A stretch of 64,000 nt of DNA, taken from NCBI RefSeq assembly GCF_905475395.1, contig NC_058337.1, positions 136,049,960-136,113,959 on the forward strand. The letters are read 5' to 3'. The DNA comes from Chrysoperla carnea. Taxonomy: Eukaryota > Arthropoda > Insecta > Neuroptera > Chrysopidae. Under the pieces are notes generated by a model. It worked only from the letters and a program-made list of their open reading frames with translations, was not told the origin of the DNA and searched no databases. This document shows positions 25,065-36,080 of this stretch, piece after piece; the first letter of the stretch is position 1, and every line of letters starts with the position of its first letter. The translations under genes and the position numbers were made by a program.

Positions 25065-28000
25065 AATTTAAATTTTTATAATAAATGAGATAAATTTTGA
25101 TAATTTTTTGACAACTTAACCTTTACATGAGGAAAAAAACATTAAAATCACCTCGACCGTTATTGATAACACCGTCAACGTTAACACCTAATACCGTTAT
25201 CGTAAATTAGTTCTTATCTTATTCTGCAGGTGTTTTTTTTGCCAGAATCGAGTAAAGCTGTACAAATTTTATTCGAATGGGTGGAGAAAAGCTCATTCCT
25301 ATTTACAGTTCAAAAGTTTTCCGTTAGATGTCCGGTTTTTTTTGTAATATTGGCTTGGATCTTTGCTGAATAAGTATATGTTATTTTTTAACATTCGTGT
25401 AAGTAACATTGCCTAAACAGCTTATAAAAGGTACCCCTGGCCCAATAATGAATTGCTTTTTCTGACGAACAGAAGAAAGATGATATTATAAGGATTTTAG
25501 AATAAGTGTCAAAATGATATTGCAGCTGTTCTGGACTAATTATATGAAAGTTGTACTAGTACTAAGGATCTAATAAAGAAAATCGTCCAATACTATCATT
25601 AAGTTAGTCCCAAATTAGTGTTTCTCGTTTTTCTAATTCATTTTTTTACGAGATAACTTTGTTCGTTGGCAAAATAAGCTTTTAAAAATTGGATTGGATT
25701 GGACTGAAATTGATGCTGCTTTATTATGTTTTTTATTCATTATGTACAACTTTCAATAGATGTCCCTATTCTCCATAGGCTGTCACTGGGTTTGCAACTA
25801 CACTTCATAAATGTATATAAAATTGCCTATACAATGAATACTTGTACGTAATAAAGAGCAATTATTATCTCGTTTGGATTCGGAGCGGACACGATTATAA
25901 GAAGATTGAGCAGAAACATTTATTATAGAGTTATGTTTGTTTTATAATTTTAGTTTGTAGTTGATTTTGTGTTCTTAATTAATTAATTAATCAAGGAATT
26001 TATATTAAAAATAGTTTTGTCATAGAATACACGTGGTTATATTCCCAATACCTAGAATCACTATTGATTTTCGAAATAAACTTCCACTGTTTTTTTGTAA
26101 ATTTGTGTATTAATTTTGTTTTTTTTTTAATCGTCGTAGAATATTTTATTTGGAATGAACAAAAACAGTTTGGTGAATTTGCTGTTCTTACAAGCATCTT
26201 GTCAAGAGGTGGGTAAGTTTTTAAATAAGCAATATGTAAAAGATATGTGTGTAATCCCAACCCAACATATTCACTAATCCACATTGCTTTAGTGGTTAGG
26301 GGTTTCTTGTTATACCGGTATTGTAAAAAAAACCACAGTAATTATGAATAATTTTCAATTAAACTTCATTTACTTAATCAATCACTGAACAAATTCAGAA
26401 AACTTAGTTTTTTTTATGGTTATAACGTCCTTGACTTCACAAAAAAAAACTATTATGATATTGAAATTCATTTTTTCCATGTAGGTATACTATGTAATTC
26501 CAGTGGCGTATCACTAATCCTTTTTGAATAGTAATTAATATTTTTTGAACACTATATTGATTAAACTTGGATTAATTAAAACACCTTTGCGTGTTTATTT
26601 AAAAAAAAATTAAAATTTACATACATGTTAATCAAAGATTAGAACCTGTTGAACTAACTTGTAAAAAAAGTAAACAGTTTTGTTTGTCCCAATAAAAAGT
26701 TTTATTTTTAGTATTCGTGAATTTTTTATGAGTTTAGATCAATACTAAAAATAAAAAATAAATGTTTTTAAAGAATTGTGCCGTTTTATAAAGTTGTTAC
26801 GAATATTGAAAAGTTGCCCAAAAAAATTTGATTTTGTTTTTATTATCGAAAATAAATATTATTCTTGTAACTTATCTATTAAAAACTGATTATTTTTTCA
26901 TAATTACAAGTGCTATTTTGTTATTTATCTATTTACATTTGTAATATAAGATTACTTCAAAAACAATATTTAAAATACCTATATAGTTTTTAAAATAGGG
27001 TAAATGTCCCAATAGAGTGATAATACTTCACAATAAGTATAGAGATATTATTTTTACACTGTAAAATCTGATTTTATTGTTTAGCTGACAAAATTGCGGC
27101 TCTTCCGGCACCACAATCGAGTTCTAAAACTGAAAATTTAGAAATAATTTGCGAAAACTCTCTTAAAAAATGCCCTATTATAAAGTCACGGAGTGCTAAA
27201 GGGAGTAAACCCACGAAACTGTTGTTCTTTAGATCCGTAGAATCGATTTTTGATGGTTCCCGTTCGCTTGGTCGTTTTACTCTCTTTAAGTGTCCATTTA
27301 ATAGATCAGTTACCCTTCTTTTAAAGTATTATTATATTTCTTAAATTTCTTGGAAATTGATATTAATTTAATTCTTTATTAAATATCTTAATGTTGTCAC
27401 AATACAGAAATATTTCTTGTTTCTTAATTCTAGAATTTTCTACTCAATTAATTAAATTATTACATCATATTAATCAGTTGATTAAACTTTATCATTTCAA
27501 ATACCGGATTTAAATAATATTGCAATTATAATTGTTATTTTATCAGTTGTGTTGTACTAATTTGTCCTTAATAAAAAAATTATTGCAGTTTATTTGCAAT
27601 TATGTACTGATTACTTTTATCGAAAGGTCAATATTAGTCAACTAAAATGTTGAAAGCTTATTAGTCTTCAAAATTTGAATAGCAAATCTTTTTAGTTATT
27701 CTGAAGTGCATTCAATTATCTTTTTTTATACTTGACTTTTCATGGCCAAAATAACAAGTTTTTTTCCAAAATAAATTTTGAGTGGATATTCTCACAGTGT
27801 GGTCACAATCCAGGAATTATAAGTCAATGTGATTGACCGGGAATTATCGAAATCAGAAAAATCAAAGAAGTGTCAAAAAATCTTGGAGACTTTTTTTCGT
27901 GCTTTAACTTTGTAAAACATAACCTATACATAATTTTATATACATTTATTTTTTAATGCATTAGTTAATTAAAAGTAGTTTGATTACGTGATTATTGAAT

Positions 28001-29882
28001 GAGGTTTGAGAGTGAAAATATTAGAAGAAATAATCTAATAATTGAATTCCTTTTAACTAATTTCACCATATTTCTATCACAAGTTTTTTTAATTTACTGA
28101 GTATGACATATATCAACCACGAAGGTACGCGAATAGGCCCGAAAATTTCCGAAGTTAATATTTTTCGCTTACACCTTTACTCTCGTGGTGAGAGAAATCC
28201 TCACCTTTTTTAAAGGACTTTCAAGAAATATATTTTTAAAAAACTGTAGATAAGTTGAAAATATCGGAAAAATTCATAATTCGAAAATAAAAAAAATTAT
28301 ATGAAGATAGAAAATGATTCAAATACATTTACATTTGAAAAACTATTTTACTTTCTTTCTTGGGCTTGAAATGCAATTTATGTATTGCTACGTCTCGTCG
28401 TGCATACATAATAAATAAATACTAAATATAAGAAGCACGAAAATCATGGATAATAAATAATGCTCTACTTGACAGTTTTTCCATGCCACTTGGTCATAAC
28501 CTACATTAGAAGTTGTAACAGATACGACTAGATACGCACGGCATGCAATTTTATTTTTCAGTAGTAGTTTCAGTCATGTCACATAATATTTTTTAATGAA
28601 TTTTTATGAGATATATGCAAATTTTTTGATAATAAATTAATTATGTATTATTTAATTTAAAAATAAAGACAAAAACTTTAATTTGTTCTGTCGTTTATTA
28701 TCGATTTTAGGTATTACAAAAAAAACTCGTTGAGAAAACATCAATACAATTGAAACTCGTTCAAAGTTTTTAAATTTATTATATAGACTAGAGTATTTAA
28801 TTGTTTCCTGGTAACGATTTTAGATTAACTATTAGATTAGGTGGTTTTTATAGAGCCCATAAAAAGTGTTTACTTCTAATTTCGTCTTCCTCTTAGACAT
28901 AGGAAGAGAAAGACAAATTGTAGGCGTGTAAGAGAGAAGTATAAGAGAGATGGTAGCTATACGCGCCTACTTTATTTGGCCTCTCTCTACTTCGATCAAT
29001 CGTTTGGCGGCGACTTTGTAGCTCATTTGTATTATCTCTATAGAGTTTGTCGTCAAGTTCAGCAAATTGGGTATGGTATCTATGGTTTTTTAAGAACTAT
29101 ACCCAATCGTTGACTTATGATTAGGCTGTATATGGCCGAATTAATTTTTATTGACTTAACTCTCCCTTGAACAACTTTTATTTATTTAATAATTTGTTAT
29201 TTCTTCTCAACGAAAACCGATCAAACCGTTTTCAGTCACAACAGCAGCTACGAAAATTACGACAAATGGTTTTTATATTCGAGAAATATTGCAACTTAAA
29301 TTCAAATAACTTGAATTAGTACTAAGAATCTCATTTTAGTATCAATCAAATCGCTCGAAGCCTAAGTACCTATATGGCGTTGAATATATCCCATCAATCT
29401 CTTTAACATAAGACCGTCAAGTAAAACGTGAATATTTTTTGGGGAGATATTTTTATATTAAGGACACATTGAACATTCAATTAAATTATATATTGATTTA
29501 TATATAGTTAATAAAAGGTACCTTAACTATGTGATAAAATTTTTATTGAATTTAGTCGTTAGGTACTAGTAAGGTAAATTTTATTTTTTTAGTTAATTCT
29601 AAGTTGGTGCCACTGTATATTATGCACAAAATGAATGATATTATACCAACCTTGACTCAAAGAGTAATTTTAAACGTTAGGCTGTTTATTTATGTAATGA
29701 ATAGAATATCTCTAGTAGTTGTAAAATACAAACATTGTATAAAGTGTCACTCCCTTAATCAGTTTCTAGCGCAAAAATTGAGTCTTCAGATCGAATACCA
29801 TATAAAAACCAATCTCAAAAAGTTTCTAATTTTGAAAATGATTGAATAGGGAATATCGATGATTGTTTTTGCTTTATAGTAC
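25065..29882. other. Intergenic upstream of Snx4
   Basis: The bases just right of 25064 should hold the Snx4 promoter. No TATA box at a convincing distance was identified. Apart from the open stretch at 27078-27343, nothing is recognised. About 28900-29130 has small palindromic phrases (GTAGGCGTGTA / TACGCGCCTAC; GGGTATGGTATCTATGG / AACTATACCC), suggesting a decayed foldback. Frames at 26000-26284 and 29604-29849 look random. Confidence 0.45.
27078..27343 (-). other. Exon-like open stretch of raised GC, no family recognised
   Basis: About 88 codons are open without a stop on the minus strand, ending LELDCGAGRAAILSAKQ and TAA. The stop overlaps an AATAAA signal. There is no ATG at the upstream end, so if real it is a terminal exon. 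The plus strand over the same bases is also open for about 88 codons. The stretch is clearly richer in G and C than its surroundings. LELDCGAGR resembles the S-adenosylmethionine-binding motif of methyltransferases, but it sits at the C-terminus, where that motif would not work. I treat it as unexplained: a lone exon, a processed fragment or part of an uncommon repeat. Confidence 0.3.
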
Positions 29883-29957
29883 AAGAGACGGTATAAGGTC
29901 GCACTTCAACTATCTCATCTGGTCATATGGGTGAAGATCGACCTTATGCCGTCTCTT
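29883..29957 (+). ncRNA. Candidate microRNA-like hairpin
   Basis: The arm AAGAGACGGTATAAGGTCG (29883-29901) pairs with CGACCTTATGCCGTCTCTT (29939-29957) over 19 bp. The only imperfection is a T/G position that is a wobble pair if the plus strand is transcribed. The stem continues past a 2x2 internal loop with CTTCA (29904-29908) / TGAAG (29932-29936), leaving a 23-base terminal loop. The 75-nt size and shape fit a microRNA precursor. I do not recognise the arm as a known microRNA; it could equally be a small MITE. Confidence 0.35.
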
Positions 29958-32900
29958 ACACCAATAATAAAAGCTCATTGTTGTGAAAAAACAGCAGAGA
30001 CATGTTATTTTTCGAATAACTATAAAAAGAACTAAGGTAAAATCCATCAAAAATTTGTTTGTATCTCTTTCTAACAAAACAGAATTTAGCATGGAGTTCT
30101 TATGGCGAACATAGTATATGACGTCAAAAACTATGCTCGATCTCTCTGTCTAATATCTGTTTAATTAGTAATTTAAAATGCTTATAACATCCGTATTTCT
30201 TGGCCGATTTTAATTTTAATTTCATTTATTGTCATCTCTTTTACGGTTTTTTCGTATTTAACCAAGAAATGGGAAAAAATTCATGAATATTCCGTATTAT
30301 GAGTGGCGTCAGAGTCCTGACCCATTTTTCAAGCTAGGGATGACTAGGACCCGAAAATCCGAGTCTGAAAAGTATGATTTTCTATGGAAACAGACTAGTA
30401 AATTTTTTTGAAGGAGGTGCACCCTATACTCACGTGATATGTAATTGTTAAGTAGTATTTACGTTAGATTCATTACGATTAAAATGTTTACCGGGGTGTC
30501 ATTAAAATAATGAATGCATTTATTTTCTCTAAACAGCTCATAAAGCTTGTTTAACATAGAACACTATCTATTTTTTCCTGAACACATTTTCTAAAACCGA
30601 CTTTACTCCAGTCCAATTTATTGAGTTGCTCAGTTGCTCCGGTAAATGAATTTTCACGTTGATTTTTGATGTGATAGATCTTAGACTATTTGTTGTTTTA
30701 AAACAAATTGCAAAAAAATCAATAAAGCGAATATTTGCCTAGAAATTTCTGTTATCAATTTAGTAATTAATACTTGTAAATTCTTTGACATTTTTAATAA
30801 AGTATTCCGTACCAAAAAACAATCATAGGTAATGTAGATTCAAGTTAGATATCCAACTTCCAAGTTTTATTAACTACATTATTTTTTTTCTTGGAATTTA
30901 TAATAAGTTGCTCAGTAAGCAACTCTCAAATTCAGTACACGACTAGAAGAAAGACTTAATTTCGCCAAATAACGCGGACCTAAGTTTGAGACTATCGGAT
31001 AATTAGAATGTGTATTTCACGGAAGTTGTTTGTGGTGGAATTTCTGTCCTCTTTGACAGTCATGTGGTCATACATTTTTAATCAATTTCTCTTGAATAAG
31101 TTGTTTTTTTGTGAGCAAAAAGAGACCTCTATTAAGGCATTACCTTGTAGACAGTGTCGACATCAATCTGTGGACTGTGTGCGAGACCTTCCATAACCTC
31201 TAAACATGACTTTCGTGATACAAAAGAAAAGTCGTAAAAAAATTTTCTTCCTTCACTTGAAAATTTACCCGTGTGGAATTCCGCAACCGTGACTACCCGG
31301 TATCCGTGGCTAAAAATAACAACTTTCGTAGAAAAGTGGATGAAAAACATGTTAGAACATGTTTTAAAAATAGTTTAATTGTTAAATATCTTTACAGTTG
31401 CTGTTACCTCTTAATGGATTTCAGTATTAGGAGAACATCTATAAAACGGTTACATTCGAATTATGTTTGCCTAATACACTTATTATTTAAACTCATTTAA
31501 ATTTAATTTTTTCGTTAAAATTATGTTTTGCCTGTTTTTTTCTAAGCTGTAAATTTTTAGACCGTGAGTCCATTTTACGCCAGAAATAAACATGATAAGC
31601 TTGAAAATGAAGGGTAATTCATGGAACTTGAAAAAGGAATAAGTAAGAAAAGGTATGGCTGACAAGCTGTCAACCACTACAAAGATGGATGATTTATTTT
31701 TGCAGTTGTATCTATGGCATCAATAAACATAAGCGCGAAATTTAAACTTATTCGATCTGGACAAGTATTTGGAAGTAGACCATCTTAAGCGTAGGTACCT
31801 TATGAATTTTTTCTAATTATCCGTTCAAGCTCGAGGCTACCTTAGCGCGTCAAAAAACCGACACTGCTTGCAGATGATCTTACTAACAATAGCCAAACAG
31901 AAGTATACAGCATCAACTAAATATTTACCATTGAACCATTTGCATGATTGTCAAGGCCTAGCTAGAACATTTAAAACCGTTCATATTTTATCACTGTAAT
32001 AAAATAGTAAATCATTTATTTAGAAGTACGTGTGCTGTAGCCGTGTTCAATATTTCATATGAATACTAACCCTTGAAATGAATGCACATTAAACAAACAA
32101 TACTTTACGTAAAAACCTTTTAAAAAACGATTATTAAATATTGGAAGTTAAAAATTTAATTAGGATATAATTCATTTATCATTATTAGAAAATTTATTTT
32201 CAATTTAGTGTAGTTTGTATATAAAATTAAATAATCCATAATAAATATATTTTCATGTAATACATGTGTATATAAAATATAATTATCCTTGAATCAATTT
32301 ATACTTCATATAATTGAAAATTATATTTTTAAATCTGTTTACATGCGACTTTACAGAAAAAAATATATAAATTTGTATTAAAATTTTAATTCTTGTGTGA
32401 GAAGAGCAACTGTTTGTGATGATTTTCATTTCATTCGTCAACGAAAATTTATTAGAATAAAACGTGAAATACAAAAATTTTGTTGTGTGGTGTTTTTAAA
32501 TTAAAAAAAAGTTTTATTTTTGTGTGATATGAGTGACATTGTTGACCTCTGGGAATAAAAAAAGTTTGTCTTTCCTGGGATTCCAGTTTTTAATTGTTAA
32601 TTTCGAAGAAATTTTATATTGTTTAAATTAATTTAATGGAGGTATTTATTTAAAAGTTTTTTTTTTCTGTGTGGTTTTGATAAAAAAAAATTCTGTGAAA
32701 ATATAAAAAAAAAAATTTTTAATTTTTAATTTATGGAGATATTTTGATTTGTTGTATTAATGAGTTTAATTGTATAAAATATCTTAGCTAGTAATTGTGG
32801 AAACGAAGCAAGTTCGAAAATTTGAACCATTTGACAGATTTGAATACGATTTTCTGCATTAGATTTGCCAGGAAATTTTATGATCTAAATTGATTTATTA

Positions 32901-33002
32901 GAAATTAAAAATAATATGCAATTTGCACAAATAATATGCATTTTATATTAACCGTAAATATATTAAATTCACAATTTGGTTAATAGTAATCAAAATGATT
33001 CC
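29958..33002. other. Intergenic, nothing recognised
   Basis: Short frames on both strands at 31008-31677 have no family resemblance. 32637 has ATGGAG followed by GTATTT, a weak candidate for the missing first coding exon of aralar. Confidence 0.4.
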
Positions 33003-33217
33003 AAACTTGTTACTCGGGGATTTTTGGGGGTCGCTGAACAAGAATATCGCGACAGAATTTGTTTCCGAGATACCCGGTGCCAAAGGTACCTCGAATACGT
33101 TGGGTAACCCGCGCACCAGGTACCTGATGCCCGATGCTATCGCGATATTCGTATTCAACGACCCCAAAAACCCTCAAGTAACAAGTTTAACAAGGTAAAA
33201 CCCCCCGAGTAACAAGG
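33003..33217. repeat. GC-richer foldback element (MITE-like), with partial second unit
   Basis: The ends of 33003-33188 are inverted repeats: AAACTTGTTACTCGGGGATT at the left, while the right end reads AAACTTGTTACTTGAGGGTT on the opposite strand. The arms continue through GGTCGCTGAACAAGAATATC and TCGCGA, about 55 bp per arm. After 33188 the phrase CCCCCCGAGTAACAAGG repeats the end motif, the edge of a second unit. Both strands are open because of the inversion, which explains two mirror-image frames. The region is markedly richer in G/C than its flanks. Confidence 0.8.
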
Positions 33218-34327
33218 TAGGCATAAGTCTCAGATTTATTTAGCTTTTTTTCTGAATATTATTTCAATAAAAAGAATATATTTTATCATAAATTTAAGAT
33301 AGTCTCGTATATCCGAATGGCAGCAGGCCCTAGACTATGCCGCATAGTTGCACAAGCAACAATGAAATGATACTGCCGACATCTGCCCGTGTCTTTCGTA
33401 GTTTGCAAGCTCTATTATAAAACTATATAATGTCTTGTAAATGCATTCTCTTTAATAATTCAAACATATGTTTGAGATATATTTTTAAATACTACCATGT
33501 TTAAGGCGGTTGGCGCGAACTAGACATATTTTATAAATCGTTAATGTTTTTAAGGTATGTTATTGAATGCGTCCAGGTAGCAATAATAATTATTGCTCAC
33601 GTAACTTTCCACTAATTATAATTAGTGGAAAGATAGTACTGGTAGTTATTGCATAGAATTGACTCCGCAAAAATGTTAAATAAGTCAATTATAAAGTTAA
33701 GAAATGAATCTTATTAGGAAATAGTTTGTACAACTTCGTCTTCGTTTGTACAAAGTGTCGAAAGTGAAGTTTTTCTGATAAGTTGTCATACATTAAAATG
33801 ATCAAGAGTGCGAGAATACACGATCTGATAAGGCGGGATAAGCAGATACGAATGCATGACTTTCACAACTCACTAGGCAACCTTCTTTTGGACACGAACC
33901 TTTCGTGGATTTTTTGTAATAAACCGTTCCGAAAGTTATTTGGATACAAATTTTTCTTTATGTCATGAACGAAGTTTGGTGATATTTTATTACTCGAAAA
34001 ATTTCTACATTCAAACGATTCTCAATGTAATTATGATTCTATTATCTACTTCACCAACAACCTTAAGAAAATCGTAAAATTTAAAAATAATTGGCTTTAT
34101 AATATTTATAGTCCATTGACTTTTGTAAGGGATTAATTAACAATAAAATTTTCCACGGTTGATTTTGATAACCGAGAAATATTTTTGTTGTTGATAATAT
34201 TAATTTATCAAAATATTATTTTTATCAATATTTTCTTTCGTCAATTAATAAGGTCAATGGAAAATTAGTTAAAAATACATGCAAAGTGTCTCGATGTTTA
34301 ACAAAGTAGTTTAATATTTCTTCCAAC
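33218..34327. other. Intergenic with a perfect palindrome
   Basis: Holds the 28-bp palindrome at 33605-33632 (listed separately). No gene is recognised; the frame 33783-33968 has no family signature. Confidence 0.5.
33605..33632. repeat. Perfect 28-bp palindrome
   Basis: The half-site CTTTCCACTAATTA is followed directly by its exact reverse complement with no spacer. Confidence 0.95.
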
Positions 34328-34511
34328 GAGGCATTTTTGGGAAAAATGATCCGAGTAAAATTATTCTGCTTCTGAGGGGGCATCATATGATGAACTTGAC
34401 CTTGACTCCGACGTTCAATGAGGCATTTTTGGAAAAAAATGTTCGGAGTAAAATTATTCTACTTCTGAGGGGGCATCATATGATGAACTTGACCTTGACT
34501 CCGACGTTCAA
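34328..34511. repeat. 92-bp tandem duplication
   Basis: Two units start GAGGCATTTTTGG at 34328 and 34420 and match almost throughout (CTTCTGAGGGGGCATCATAT, then GATGAACTTGACCTTGACTC). Each contains the 12-bp palindrome CATCATATGATG. The few differences point to a recent duplication. Confidence 0.9.
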
Positions 34512-34878
34512 GATCAATTTATATTAATAACTGATAAGAGATGGAGAATTAAAGTTTTAAAAATTTTTTTGGAAAATGGAATAGATTCAGTAGAAATTGG
34601 ATGCTCTAGGTTGATCGGACATTAAGGTAATATATCGGGTGTTAGAAATGTTCCTAAAAAAGAATCTTCTTTGAATTTTGCTTTATCTATAATAAGTCCT
34701 TGACTTTGAAGGTGTTTAATTTTCAAGCTGCATTTCATCGAAATTGAAGTTGCTTTCACCTCTCTGAATACCAGCAAAATTTCCTCGGATAAATTTTTCC
34801 AAGAACGCTTCGTTTAAGTACTTGGTTGCTTTGTTTAAAGTTACACACCGTGTATTTTCATATTAAATTTCTAATAAT

Positions 34879-35500
34879 ACAAGTGAAAACAAACAATTGA
34901 CTGAGTTAATTGTTGAAATACCATGCATAGCCAGTGTTGATTTCTTTATCACATTACACATACAAACGTGACGCATACGTAACTGATAATCAAGTATAGT
35001 ACATATGTAAATGACTTTATAGGTTTCTGCATTACCGACCGACATTTAGTGTATAGTTTGTACACATATTATAAAATTTCCGCCTAATTGGCGCCCTCAC
35101 GGGTAAACAGTGATGTTTACGAAAAAATGTTTCAAACAAAAGTTTTTTAATTTTTGATAAGGAACATTTTTTACATTTAAACTTTTGTTCTATCTCTAAC
35201 GGTTTATAAGATGAGTCCTACGGACCTAAGACCCAATTGACCTATGATGCTCATTTACGAACTTGACCTCACTTTTTACGTCCTGAGTACGCTGTATTTC
35301 AGCTCGATATCTTTTTTCGTTTTTGAGTTATCGTGTCCACAGACGGACGGACGGACGGACAACCGGAAATGGACTAATTAGGTGATTCTATGAACACCTA
35401 TGACAAAATTTTTTTCCTAGCATCATTATTTTTAAGCGTTACAAACTTGGGACTAAACTTAATATACTATGTATATTTCATATATACATGGTATAAAAAT
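34879..35500 (+). repeat. Repeat family A, near full-length copy
   Basis: Nearly identical to 3502-4062 along its length, but carries about 60 extra bases after AGTATAGTACATATG (about 35006-35068). It ends ACATGGTATAAAAAT. The similarity over 31 kb suggests recent spread or gene conversion. Confidence 0.88.
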
Positions 35501-35879
35501 AACTATGCAAAATAATATCTAATGATCGTTATTACAGTGCAATTATATTAATTAAAATGACGTTGGTAAACATAATTTAATTTTCATTAGCTTAATAACA
35601 TCGAAAGCTTTCTTGTTAATGGTCGTCCGGGTTAATTTTATGTACTTTATAAATTACTCCGAGAAAGTAACTTGACAGATTATAAAAATAGTCCGATATA
35701 ACTATAACAAGTCGAGGAGGCTATAACTGTTAGAGATAAATCAATTACTTTCTGATTAATTAAATTATTGTAGGTATTCCTTGATATTTTCTTGTTATAT
35801 ATTGGGAAAATCATGAATGAGGTCAAGCAATCCATGAAACAGTCTTAAGAAGGCCTAATCTAAAAATTAACTATCATCT

Positions 35880-36080
35880 ATTGATAACTGAGAGTGGCAA
35901 TTCGCCAACTGGCGATAATAATTCGTACTAATTAAAATCAGAGGAAGGTCCTAATTCTGTAGATAAACCTGGCGAGAAAAATTTGTACTATTAAACAGGA
36001 AGTGGGCCGCTTTTTCAGTTGTTCTAATTTAGACCACTTGATTACTTACCATTTATCAATAGAAGGTCTATGGAATGACT
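35880..36080. repeat. Repeat family D copy
   Basis: Phrases CGCCAACTGGCGATAATAAT, CAGTTGTTCTAATTTAGACC and TTACTTACCATTTATCAATA recur at 47460-47740 in an aralar intron. Confidence 0.7.

Noticed and set aside
32943-33198. Two opposing small proteins
   Set aside because: They are mirror images produced by the inverted repeat at 33003-33188.
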